NCBI RefSeq assembly: GCF_023515995.1
Contig: NZ_CP097320.1
Coordinates: 1,488,001 to 1,552,000 of the forward strand
From: Candidatus Mycobacterium methanotrophicum
GTDB lineage: Bacteria > Actinomycetota > Actinomycetes > Mycobacteriales > Mycobacteriaceae
DNA length: 64,000 nt
Direction: 5' to 3'
Shown here: piece by piece, positions 49,619 through 57,691 of the stretch
Layout: every line of letters starts with the position of its first letter
How positions within the stretch are numbered: the first letter of the stretch is position 1
The notes under the pieces: generated by a model
The model's input: only the letters and a program-made list of their open reading frames with translations
What the model was told of the DNA's origin: nothing
The model's database searches: none
Translations under genes and position numbers: made by a program

Positions 49619-49753
49619 CGCTTCGGTCACCAAGTTCCGATTGTCGAAGTCGCCATATCACCAACTTAGCTTGCTTTGCTGCACGATATTGCCCGTATGT
49701 TGCATGACCAGCCCTAAAACAGCGAGATACCTTGTGCCACATATGTTTTAGTT

Positions 49754-49812
49754 GTGGTCCCGGCTGGGATCGAACCAGTCGCCCTTCCGTTCAGACGCTC
49801 TGATCGAGCAGA
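49754..49812 (-). tRNA. Degenerate tRNA 3'-half remnant
   Basis: On the minus strand a T-arm-like stretch CTGGTTCGATCCCAG is followed by CCGGGACCA, as in the 3' end of mycobacterial tRNA-Val. The anticodon arm is scrambled and no 5' acceptor strand is present. It may be an attachment-site duplication or a decayed phage tRNA. It is not a working tRNA. Confidence 0.35.
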
Positions 49813-49969
49813 CCCAAAGGTTTTTAGACAGGGTTCCGGCGTTGTTGACTTCCGGCTCTGTTACCTGCGGTGACGGACTTGGATAGTTCGGCGTTTCGCT
49901 GCGAGGCAGACACGGGCTTCTCGAGGACGATTAAGTTTCCTGTGCTCGATCGTCCGGTTGGAGTCGCCC

Positions 49970-50646
49970 GTGCCTGCCCGTTCAGTATCACCCGAGCCGT
50001 CCGTCGCGGAGGCGCTGGATCGCTGGCGCGCCGGGGAGCGTGTCGACGTGGTGAGTTCGAAGTTCCGGGACGTGTTGGCGTCGGTTCCGGACCCGCGTGA
50101 TCGGCGTGGATGCCGCTACTCGCTGATGGCGCTGCTGGCGATCGCGATCCTGGCGACGGCGGCCGGAATGCGCGGGTACGCGGGATTCGCCACGTGGTCG
50201 CGGACTGCTCCAGAAGACGTGATGGCGCAGTTGGGGATTCGGTTCCGCTGCCCGAGCGAGAAGACGTTCCGTTCGGTGCTGTCTCGGCTGGATCCGGTTG
50301 ATCTGGACCGCCGCTTGGGCGCCTACTTCACTACCCTGGCCGTCACGCAGGACGCAGCCGACGGCGGGCTGCTGGCGGTCGCGTTGGACGGCAAGACGCT
50401 GCGCGGTGCGCGGCGTTTGGGGTCGACGGCGGCGCATCTGGTGGCGGTGTTCGCCCACCGTACCCGGCTGGTGCTCGGCCAGCTCGCTGTTGCGGAGAAG
50501 AGCAACGAAATCCCTTGCGTGCGTATGCTGCTCAAGCTTCTGCCGCGGGTGCGGCTGCTGGTCACCGTGGATGCGATGCACACCCAGACCGCTACCGCCA
50601 GACTGATCTGCGCCACCCTGAAGTCGCACTACCTGATGATCGTGTT
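49970..50646 (+). pseudogene. ISAs1 transposase, N-terminal half
   Basis: From GTG 49970 (MPARSVSPEPSVAEALDRW) the frame contains the ISAs1 N-terminal domain (VPDPRDRRGCRYSLMALLAI) and the start of the DDE domain (VALDGKTLRGARR, LVTVDAMHTQ with two acidic residues). It is cut after LKSHYLMIV by the RIT element. The C-terminal half resumes at 54057 with KSNQPGLLARIV, the natural continuation. Confidence 0.9.
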
Positions 50647-50749
50647 ATGCCGTTGCTGGGACTATGCCGAGTCTGTGGGTGTTCAGGGCGGAGAGTGGTT
50701 GTGGGGCGGCATGTCTGGGGTCGGTGCCGGATCGAGCATCGGCATAGTT
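50638..50749. repeat. RIT left terminal inverted repeat (~112 bp)
   Basis: Complementary to 53924-54034 with one mismatch and one single-base indel. It contains three ATGCCG-type motifs (TTATGCCGTT, CTATGCCGAG and ATCGGCATAG), which may be recombinase-binding sites. Confidence 0.92.
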
Positions 50750-50807
50750 GCGGTTCCCGGTTGATGCTCATTGTTGCGGGCACGGTGCCTGCAACGAGGA
50801 GGTCGAG

Positions 50808-52010
50808 ATGGGAACTGTGTCGTGTTGCCGTATCCGGGGCGTGCTGGCCGAATACGAGTTCGGGTTCAGGGTCGAGCTGGCATCGTTGGGGTATACGCCC
50901 TCGTCGATCGAGTGGAAGATCAACGACGCGAGCCGGCTGAGCCGGTGGATGACCGCGCGAGGCCTGCCGCCGAGTGGGCTCGACGGTGATCATCTGGCAG
51001 CCTTCGTCGCTGAGTTCGCGGCATCACGGAAGACGCCGCCGAGCCGCGGGAGGTTCGAGCAGCTACTGCGGTTTCTGCGCTCGCGGGGCGCCGGAGTGCC
51101 CGGCACTGTCGCCGAGCCGGACAGACTTGACGGGCTGATGGCCGCTTATCGGGGCTGGATGGTGGATCAGCGTGGTCTTGCCGTGCGCACGATGGAACGC
51201 TACGAGAGGACGGCCCGGCGGTTCCTCGAGCAGTGCGGATCTGCGGATGTGGGGATCGGATCGCTGACGGCGCGGTCGGTGACCGATTTCCTGCTCGGCG
51301 TGGTGTCGCGGGGGTTGTCCACCGGGTCGCTGCGTGCGAACGTTTCCGAGTTGCGCTCGGTGCTGCGGTTCTTGTACGTCAACGGCCTGATCGACGCGCC
51401 GCTGGTACAGGCGATCCCGCCGGTGCCCGGCTGGAAGGGTGTGGCGGTCCCTGCGCGGATGCCGGCCGGGCTGGTTCAGGAAGTGCTGGATAGCTGTGAT
51501 CGCAGCACTGCGGCGGGGACCCGGGATTTCGCAATGCTGACCCTGCTGGCACGCCTTGGGCTGAGGGCCTGCGAGGTGGCCGGGTTGACCCTGGACGACC
51601 TGCGGTGGCGTGACGGCGAGGTGGTGGTGCGCGGCAAGTCGCGGCGCACCGACCGCATCCCACTGCCCGTCGACGTCGGCGCCGCTGTTGCGGAGTATCT
51701 GCGCGCGGCCCGCCCCACGGCGCAGACCAGGGCCGTATTCGTGACCGTGCGCGCACCGCACCGGCCGTTGTGTCCGGCAGCGGTCAGCCAGACGGTGTGG
51801 CGGCAGTGTGACAAGGCCGGGCTGCCTGGGGTGCGGGCGCACGCACTGCGTCATGCACTGGCAACGAACCTGCTTGACCGCGGGGTGCGCCTGCCCGAGA
51901 TCGGCCAACTGTTACGGCATGTCGATCTAGCCACGACCGCGATCTACGCGAAGGTCGACTACACGGCGCTACGGGAGCTGGCACCGGCATGGACGGCGGC
52001 GGCACGATGA
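50808..52010 (+). CDS. RIT tyrosine recombinase A
   Basis: ATG 50808 follows GAGGAGGT, giving 400 residues; an earlier in-frame start lies in non-coding sequence. Residues ~115-210 form the SAM-like core-binding domain (VRTMERYERTARRFLEQCG). The catalytic domain has Arg in RLGLRACEVAGL, the HALRHALATNLL box (His and Arg), LLRHVDLATTAIYAKVD with His and the nucleophile Tyr. All are present, so it should be active. It is longer at the N-terminus than the other two, as usual for the first RIT gene. Confidence 0.92.
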   Translation: MGTVSCCRIRGVLAEYEFGFRVELASLGYTPSSIEWKINDASRLSRWMTARGLPPSGLDGDHLAAFVAEFAASRKTPPSRGRFEQLLRFLRSRGAGVPGTVAEPDRLDGLMAAYRGWMVDQRGLAVRTMERYERTARRFLEQCGSADVGIGSLTARSVTDFLLGVVSRGLSTGSLRANVSELRSVLRFLYVNGLIDAPLVQAIPPVPGWKGVAVPARMPAGLVQEVLDSCDRSTAAGTRDFAMLTLLARLGLRACEVAGLTLDDLRWRDGEVVVRGKSRRTDRIPLPVDVGAAVAEYLRAARPTAQTRAVFVTVRAPHRPLCPAAVSQTVWRQCDKAGLPGVRAHALRHALATNLLDRGVRLPEIGQLLRHVDLATTAIYAKVDYTALRELAPAWTAAAR

Positions 52011-52939
52011 GCGCCCTCGAAACGTCCTTGGACGACTATCTGCGGCTACGGCGCGCCTTCGGGCACAAGCTAGCCGGCGCCGAGCGGTATTTACGACAGT
52101 TCATCGCAAGGCTCGACGCGGCCGGCACGCAAGTGATCACGATGCCAGACGTGCTGGCGTTCGTGTCTGATCCGCGACTTGCCCCGGGCTCCGTCGTTGC
52201 GCAGCACCGGCTGATGGCAGTACGCGGCTTCGCCCGCTACCTGGGCGCAGCCGAGCCGCGCACCGAGATCCCGCCAGCCGGCCTGGTCGCCTACCGTGCC
52301 CGCCGCCGGAATCCGTACCTGTTCACCGACTGCGATATCGAGGCCTTGGTGCGCTGCGCGCGGGCCGGCACACGGTCGCCGTTCCGGGCGAACACCCTGG
52401 AAACAATGATCAGGCTGCTGATGATCACGGGCATGCGGGTAGGTGAGGCGATTCGCCTTGGCCGCGGCGACATCGACTGGGATGAGGCTGTCATCCGGAT
52501 CCGGGACAGCAAATTCGGCAAGGGCCGGGACCTGCCGGTGTCCCCTTCGACCATCGCGGCGCTGCGCAGCTACGCAGACAGCCGCGATCGGCGGGGCAGC
52601 GTCGACATCGACCGGTTCTTCGTGTCGCTAGCCGGCACCCCGGTCGACTACAACCACTTCCGCGCAACGTTCCGCAAAGCAGTCGACGCCGCCGGCATCG
52701 CGCACGGCCGACCGAGCCCGCCACACATTCATGATCTCCGACACCGATTCGCGATCAGCACCGTGACCGGCTGGTATAGCCAAGGCCGCGATGTCCAGGC
52801 GCTGTTGCCCCGGCTGTCGACCTACCTCGGGCACCGCGATCCGGTCTCCACCTACTGGTATCTGACCGCCACTCCCGATCTTCTCGCCCAGGCCGCCGTC
52901 CGGCTCGAAGAAGCCGCATCGAAGGCAGCGGGCCGATGA
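52007..52939 (+). CDS. RIT tyrosine recombinase B
   Basis: ATG 52007 overlaps the stop of recombinase A (ATGA), giving 310 residues. Catalytic residues: Arg in ITGMRVGEAIRL, Lys in DSKFGKGRDLPV, HDLRHRFAIST box, and YLGHRDPVSTYWYLT with His and Tyr. The spacing between box and Tyr is longer than in A and C because of an insert (WYSQGRDVQALLPRLS), a known feature of one RIT subfamily as far as I recall. Confidence 0.92.
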   Translation: MSALETSLDDYLRLRRAFGHKLAGAERYLRQFIARLDAAGTQVITMPDVLAFVSDPRLAPGSVVAQHRLMAVRGFARYLGAAEPRTEIPPAGLVAYRARRRNPYLFTDCDIEALVRCARAGTRSPFRANTLETMIRLLMITGMRVGEAIRLGRGDIDWDEAVIRIRDSKFGKGRDLPVSPSTIAALRSYADSRDRRGSVDIDRFFVSLAGTPVDYNHFRATFRKAVDAAGIAHGRPSPPHIHDLRHRFAISTVTGWYSQGRDVQALLPRLSTYLGHRDPVSTYWYLTATPDLLAQAAVRLEEAASKAAGR

Positions 52940-53925
52940 CCGCCGTCGCCACCACGCTGGAGATGTTCTTCATCGAGCGGCTCACCCGGCAGCGACAAGT
53001 CAGCCCGCAAACCGTCGCCTCCTACCGGGACTCGCTGCAACTGCTGCTGCGCTTCGTGAACGAACAGACCGGCAAGGAACCGTGCACCCTGGACTGGGCC
53101 GACTTGGACGAGCCGGTGATCTCATCGTTCCTGGACCATCTGCAAACCCGGCGGGGAAACAGCGCACGCACCCGCAACCTACGGCTGACCGCGATCCGGG
53201 CGCTGTTCCGCTACGCCGCGTTCCGCCACCCCGAGCACGCCGCCGTCATCCAACGAGTACTGGCCATCCCGGCCAAACGGGCCGACAAGCGCACCGTCAC
53301 ATTCCTGGCCGGCGATGAAGCGGCAGCCCTGATCGACGCCCCGGACCGCGCTCGCTGGGAAGGCCGCCGCGACCACGCCTGGCTGGCGTTGGACATCCAG
53401 ACTGGACTGCGGGTTTCCGAACTGATCGGGCTGAACTGTGGCGACATCACGTTGGGCCCCGGAGCGCACCTGAGATGCGAAGGCAAAGGCCGCAAGCAAC
53501 GCGCCGTTCCGTTGACCGCCACCATCCAGGCGGTACTCGCGAACTGGATCGCCGAGCTCGCCGGCAGGCCCGGCGATCCGCTATTCCCGACCCGCAGTGG
53601 GCGGCGCCTGAGTAGGGACGCGATCGAGCAGCGCATCGCGGTGCACGCCCACAAGGCCGCCCAGAGCTGCCCCTCCCTGAAGGCCAGACACCTGCACCCC
53701 CACGTCCTCAGGCACACCTGCGCCGTCGCACTGCTCCAAGCCGGTGTCGACACCTCCGTGATCGCTCTCTGGCTTGGTCACGCCGACGTCCGATCAACGA
53801 ACCCATACCTGCACGCTGACCTGACCATCAAGGAAAAAGCCCTCGCCATAACCGCCCAACCGACCGTCGCACCGGGACGCTACCGGCCCTCCGACACCGT
53901 CCTCGCCTTCCTCGAAGGCCTGTAA
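52936..53925 (+). CDS. RIT tyrosine recombinase C
   Basis: ATG 52936 overlaps the stop of recombinase B. The 329-residue XerD-like protein has an N-terminal SAM-like domain (TVASYRDSLQLLLRFVNEQTG) and catalytic residues Arg (TGLRVSELIGL), Lys (GKGRKQRAVPL), HVLRHTCAVALL box, WLGHADVRSTNPYLHAD (His and Tyr). Its stop codon overlaps the first bases of the right inverted repeat. Confidence 0.92.
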   Translation: MTAVATTLEMFFIERLTRQRQVSPQTVASYRDSLQLLLRFVNEQTGKEPCTLDWADLDEPVISSFLDHLQTRRGNSARTRNLRLTAIRALFRYAAFRHPEHAAVIQRVLAIPAKRADKRTVTFLAGDEAAALIDAPDRARWEGRRDHAWLALDIQTGLRVSELIGLNCGDITLGPGAHLRCEGKGRKQRAVPLTATIQAVLANWIAELAGRPGDPLFPTRSGRRLSRDAIEQRIAVHAHKAAQSCPSLKARHLHPHVLRHTCAVALLQAGVDTSVIALWLGHADVRSTNPYLHADLTIKEKALAITAQPTVAPGRYRPSDTVLAFLEGL

Positions 53926-54034
53926 CTATGCCGATGCTCGATCCGGTACCGACCCCAGACATGCCGCCCCACAACCACTCTCCGCCCGAACACCCACAGA
54001 CTCGGCATAGTCCCAGCAACGGCATAACACGATC
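53924..54034. repeat. RIT right terminal inverted repeat (~111 bp)
   Basis: Partner of 50638-50749. It begins with the stop of recombinase C and carries the same ATGCCG-type motifs in mirror order. Confidence 0.92.
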
Positions 54035-54053
54035 TATGCCGATATCGGCATAG
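54034..54053. repeat. 20-bp perfect palindrome at the RIT right edge
   Basis: CTATGCCGATATCGGCATAG. Each half repeats the CTATGCCGA motif found inside both terminal repeats. It lies between the right repeat and the resumed transposase gene, as expected for a strand-exchange site. Role inferred. Confidence 0.7.
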
Positions 54054-54056
54054 ACC

Positions 54057-54593
54057 GTCAAGTCGAATCAGCCCGGCCTGCTGGCCCGCATCGTCGCGCT
54101 GCCCTGGGCCCAGGTCCCGCCCACCGCCACCGACGACAGCCGCGGCCACGGCCGAGTCGAGACCAGGACACTGCAAACACTCACCGCCGCAAGGGGAATC
54201 GGATTCCCCTACGCCAAACAGATCGTCCGAATCACCCGCGAACGGCTGGTCACCGCGACCGGGCAACGCACCGTCGAGATCGTCTATGCCATCTGCAGCC
54301 TGCCGTTCGAGCACGCCCGGCCCGCCATGATCGCGCGCTGGCTGCGCCACCATTGGGGGATAGAGAATCGGGTGCACTGGGTGCGCGATGTCACCTTCGA
54401 CGAGGACCGATCCACCACGCGCACCGGCAACGCGGCTCAGGTCCTGGCCTCGCTGCGCAACACCGCGCTCAACCTGCACCGCCTCGACCGGGCCGACAAC
54501 ATCGCCGAGGCCTGCCGCGCAACTGCCTTCAGCACCGACCGCGGACTTCACCTGCTCACCGAGCATCGAAACACCTGGTCACACGCGTGCTAA
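54057..54593 (+). pseudogene. ISAs1 transposase, C-terminal half
   Basis: The frame resumes VKSNQPGLLARIVALPWAQV and contains RGHGRVETRTLQTL, FEHARPAMIARWLRHHWGIE and NRVHWVRDVTFDEDRS, the conserved H-repeat/ISAs1 C-terminus with the catalytic Glu, then ends SHAC. It has no start of its own. Together with 49970-50646 it makes a full-length ISAs1 transposase of about 400 residues. Confidence 0.9.
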
Positions 54594-54613
54594 TCAACAA
54601 CGCCTGAGCCCTG

Positions 54614-54981
54614 ATGGATCGCTGGGCAGTTGGGTGTGACGAGGCAGGCGGTCCGATGGATTCTTTGCGCTACGAGGAACGTAAGGGCCGCTAGAGGATT
54701 GCGGTATGGACGAGTTGGTGCCGACAGCAGCAGTGGCCGCGATCTTGAGCGCCAGCAGTTCATCGCCGCGGCCGCCTAAACCTCGCCTAAACCAATGCCC
54801 ATGATAGGGCCGGATAAATCAAGACAGTGAGCGCGATCAGAACAGTTCGGTGCGGTCGGTGATGGTGTACGCGCGGGTTGCCGTGCATGCGGCGAAGTTC
54901 CCCTCTCTGTCAACCTGGATTGAGGCACCCGCCCCCTGGCAATTGGTGACCCCGAGGGCGGGGATGGAGAGACTCCCCGAA
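54614..54981. other. Gap after ISAs1 copy A, no confident gene
   Basis: 368 bp. A minus-strand frame ending at 54837 (GVTNCQGAGASIQVDREGNF, two Cys, after a hydrophobic stretch) could be the tail of a small exported protein, but it overlaps the IS3 scrap and has no clear start. Nothing else seen. Confidence 0.45.
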
Positions 54982-55172
54982 ATGACAAGCAAGGTGACGA
55001 CGTTGGCTCGCGCGGCCGGGATGGAAGATCCTGGTCGGGTGGCTGATGTTGCAACGCAACGTCCCGATCCCGAGGTGCCCGAACGGGCCCGGTGGCGGAC
55101 GTTCACCGCGAAGTACAAGCTGGAGGTCCTGGCCGCCTACGACGCGGCACCCGACGGTGAGAAGGGCGCGGT
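54982..55172 (+). pseudogene. IS3-family OrfA remnant
   Basis: From ATG 54982 the frame reads PDPEVPERARWRTFTAKYKL then EVLAAYDAAPDGEKGAV, the start of IS3-type OrfA proteins with the beginning of the HTH. It ends abruptly where a resolvase fragment on the other strand begins. Only about 60 residues remain. Confidence 0.7.
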
Positions 55173-55310
55173 GCAGCTCGACGAGGTGGGCTTCCTGGTG
55201 CGGGCTGAGTTTGGGTTTCTTGCCGCGGAGCCGACCTTTGGCTTTCGCAACGGCCATTCCTTCTCGGGTGCGGGCCCGGGCGAGGTTGGCCTCAAATTCG
55301 GGGGTCCAAG
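55165..55310 (-). pseudogene. Serine recombinase (resolvase/invertase) C-terminal remnant
   Basis: The minus frame reads EFEANLARARTREGMAVAKA then KGRLRGKKPKLSPHQEAHLVEL, the hinge and start of the C-terminal HTH of resolvases. It begins after a stop and ends at the IS3 scrap. The matching N-terminal half of such a protein occurs at 60626-60890. Confidence 0.75.
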
Positions 55311-55485
55311 ATCACTATTTGGAAACTGTTCGGCGCGTTGCGGTGCGTAGTAAACATTGTCTATTAAAAATTGAGCCAGTGTCGACGGTCGACTCCGGTG
55401 CGGCTACGCGGTTCTGCTGCACCGTCTGATTGCATAAACACAGATCTGAGTCCGGACAGAAGTCCTAATAGAGGAGTGGACGTTG

Positions 55486-55926
55486 ATGACAACCTTCGAT
55501 CGAGCCAAGGTCACAGCGGTTGCCAGCGCTGGCTTGTGCGGGGCCGCTATTGCGTTGAGCTCCAACGCGGGTGCGGTCCCGCTGATGACGGGTGGCTACG
55601 CCTGTGTCCAGGGATTGGCGGGTGAGGCTGCTCCGGCAGGAGTTGCCGGTGGACCGGTGGTCGCTGCGGTGTGCGTTCCTCCTGCGCTCTCCGGCGTCGC
55701 CGGTCCTGCGGGCGTTCCGGTTCCTGCGGGCGTGCCGGTTCCTGCGGGCGTGCCGGTTCCCGCGGGCGTGCCGCTAATTGCGCTTGGGCCGGTGGGCGCT
55801 CCGGTGGCGGCTGACGATCCGGCGCCGGCTGGTCCCTTCGGCGGCAAGGGTGCGCCGACCGGCCCGGCGCCGGCCGGCGGACCCGTGCCCGGTCAGCCGA
55901 TCCAGCCCGGCCCCCCTTCGGCCTAG
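55486..55926 (+). CDS. Exported Pro/Val/Gly-rich repeat protein
   Basis: ATG 55486 follows GAGGAGTGG. The 146-residue protein has a signal peptide (VTAVASAGLCGAAIALSSNAGA) and a mature part with two Cys near its start (YACVQGL, AAVCVPP). It then has four tandem copies of a VPVPAG hexapeptide and a Pro/Gly-rich tail (GPAPAGGPVPGQPIQPGPPS). It resembles small proline-rich cell-envelope proteins of mycobacteria. Its stop codon TAG is part of the CTAG target of the adjacent IS, so the protein is unchanged by the insertion. Confidence 0.7.
   Translation: MTTFDRAKVTAVASAGLCGAAIALSSNAGAVPLMTGGYACVQGLAGEAAPAGVAGGPVVAAVCVPPALSGVAGPAGVPVPAGVPVPAGVPVPAGVPLIALGPVGAPVAADDPAPAGPFGGKGAPTGPAPAGGPVPGQPIQPGPPSA
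55702..55773 (+). repeat. Four tandem 18-bp repeats in an exported protein gene
   Basis: Units of the form GTTCCTGCGGGCGTGCCG encode VPAGVP four times with few third-position changes. Copy number may vary between strains through slippage. Confidence 0.85.
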
Positions 55927-57558
55927 CTACTTCGACCTGAAAAACCCCCGCGTGTGGTGAGCGGGTGTGCTGGCTGTGCCCAATTTGGCGCATGAATGTT
56001 GCTTCGGCGGTGTCGATTACGCGGCGAGGGCGCTGATCTTGACCAGGTTGTGGGTCAGGATTCCATGTCCGGCCCAGATCCGGGCGCCCTCGGTGTTGTC
56101 GATGCGGGTTCGATCCCAGCCGTAGCCGCGTTTGAGGGTGCTGATACGGCCTTCACAGCCAGTGCGCCACTTGATGGTTCGCCGAAACGCGGGTCGGTGT
56201 TCTTCTTCGCGCCGGGCTTGGGAGGGTTTGCCCTTGCGGGGTATCACGACGGTGCGCACACCGAGGTCGTGCAGGGCGTCTTCGACGCGTTTCTCGCCGT
56301 AGCCGCGGTCTGCGGTGACGGTGCGTGGTGTGCGCCCGGTGCGGGTGGTGACCCGCGCGATCGCCGGTGCCAACTGGGGGGCGTCGGGCGGGTTGCCCAT
56401 GTCGACGGTGTGGTCGAGCACGACGCCGTCGTCGTTGTCGGTGACCTGGGCCTTGTAGCCGAACTCGACCGGTCGCCCGAGGCGGCCCTTGGCGATCGGG
56501 CGGGCATCGTCGTCGTGCAGGCTGACCCGCCGGGTGGCGCCCTCGGGGGTCTGTCCGGAAACCCGTTGGCTGGTCTGCGCGGCGATCTGCCGGGTCGCGG
56601 CCAGCAGTTTCTGCAGGTCGTTGACCGCGCGCACGAGCCGGCCCCGCCGCCGGCCGGCCACTGCGTCGCGCCCACCTTGAGCACGCAGTGCGGCGGCTTT
56701 GGCTTCGGCTCGGCGCACCGCCCGCTTGGCGTTGACCAGCAGTCGCTCGGCGTCCCGCACGGCGGTCTGCGCCAACCCGGCCAGCTCACCGGTGCTCCTG
56801 AGCACCGCGGCGGTGGCCTCGTCGCGGCCCAGTGCGGTGCGAGAGCGCAGCTTGGCCGCGACCGCGTGAGCGCGCTTACCTGCCGCGCGGGAGCGATCCC
56901 GCACCCGGGTGCGTACCGCACCGCCGGCGGCCTGGATCCGCTTGCTGGTTGTTGCGATCCGCCGTACCGCCTTGGCTAAAAGCCCCGAGTCGGTGGGATA
57001 AGCCACGTTCGCCGGAACCACCGTCGTGTCGGCCCGTACTCGGTTGGTGCGCAGCACCTTCGCCTCGGCCGCCTTGGCCAACAGGGCTTCGTTGAGCCCG
57101 TCCACCGCCGCCGACCCGCAGCGTGTGGTCAGCTTCATCAGCGTCGTCGGATGCGGGACCGCCACCTCCAGCGGGATCCGGCAGAACATCCGCCACGTGA
57201 TCGAGTCCGAGACCTCCCGGCACAGGCTTTCGTAGCCCAGCCGATAGCGAAACTTCAAGAACATCAACCGCAGATAGGTCTCCATCGGCGTCGACGGCCG
57301 ACCGATCCGCAGGTCGAAGTACGGCATAAACGGTGTGAAGAACGTCGGATCGTCCAACAGCGCATCCACCCGCGCCAACTCCTCGGGAAGTCGCCGCACC
57401 TCCTCCGGCAGTAACGACTCCCACAACGACGGCTGATCACCTACAGTACGAAACACGATGGCCTCAATCCCTTCCGCAATAAGGGCTTTGAGGCCATCTT
57501 TCCAGCTCAGCACCGCCAACCCGCGGATCAACCCACCGACTTTTTCAGGTCGAAGTAG
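55927..57558 (-). mobile_element. 1.63-kb IS with CTAG target duplication
   Basis: Both ends read inward as CTACTTCGACCTGAAAAA. CTAG lies on each side (55923-55926 and 57559-57562), a 4-bp duplication. One transposase gene of about 500 codons fills the element. Confidence 0.9.
56017..57531 (-). CDS. DDE transposase with DUF772 N-terminus (IS1182/ISNCY-like)
   Basis: The frame gives up to 504 residues; GTG 57456 (MFRTVGDQPSLWESLL) is a credible start, giving 479. The N-terminal domain (FTPFMPYFDLRIGRPSTPMETYLRL, REVSDSITWRMFCRI) is DUF772. The DDE domain has VRADTTVVPANV (first Asp), TVTADRGYGEKR (second Asp) and RTGCEGRISTLKRGYGWDR (Glu). A long Arg/Ala-rich helical insert lies between. All catalytic residues are present. 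Family naming within IS groups is approximate. Confidence 0.88.
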   Translation of the reverse strand: MIRGLAVLSWKDGLKALIAEGIEAIVFRTVGDQPSLWESLLPEEVRRLPEELARVDALLDDPTFFTPFMPYFDLRIGRPSTPMETYLRLMFLKFRYRLGYESLCREVSDSITWRMFCRIPLEVAVPHPTTLMKLTTRCGSAAVDGLNEALLAKAAEAKVLRTNRVRADTTVVPANVAYPTDSGLLAKAVRRIATTSKRIQAAGGAVRTRVRDRSRAAGKRAHAVAAKLRSRTALGRDEATAAVLRSTGELAGLAQTAVRDAERLLVNAKRAVRRAEAKAAALRAQGGRDAVAGRRRGRLVRAVNDLQKLLAATRQIAAQTSQRVSGQTPEGATRRVSLHDDDARPIAKGRLGRPVEFGYKAQVTDNDDGVVLDHTVDMGNPPDAPQLAPAIARVTTRTGRTPRTVTADRGYGEKRVEDALHDLGVRTVVIPRKGKPSQARREEEHRPAFRRTIKWRTGCEGRISTLKRGYGWDRTRIDNTEGARIWAGHGILTHNLVKISALAA

Positions 57559-57691
57559 CTAGCTGCGCTGACTCGGACGCACTCGCGATGTATGCCATGT
57601 GGGATCCCTGATAGTTCAGTCCTCAACGGGAAATAAGTTCCGGTAAAGGCATTTTCGCTCCGGTGCTGGCCGGTGATGTGCCGGTGCTCTG

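Larger units (their letters stand above)
50638..54056 (+). mobile_element. Recombinase-in-Trio (RIT) element
   Basis: Three tyrosine recombinase genes in one direction, each overlapping the next by 4 bp, are enclosed by ~111-bp inverted repeats. This is the known RIT layout. The element sits inside an ISAs1 transposase gene. The outer edges are uncertain by a few bases because GATCGTG at the left may belong to the target; a 20-bp palindrome lies just outside the right repeat. Confidence 0.88.
49829..54613 (+). mobile_element. ISAs1-family element, copy A, interrupted by a RIT element
   Basis: The left terminal repeat CAGGGTTCCGGCGTTGTTGA and the right one (read inward) CAGGGCTCAGGCGTTGTTGA match at 17 of 20 bases. 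Without the inserted element the IS would be about 1.37 kb. Its first 582 bp equal copy B at 63419. No clear target duplication is visible at the outer ends. Confidence 0.88.

Noticed and set aside
55702..55773. Short CRISPR-like array
   Set aside because: The 18-bp units are contiguous in-frame codons of a protein without spacers.
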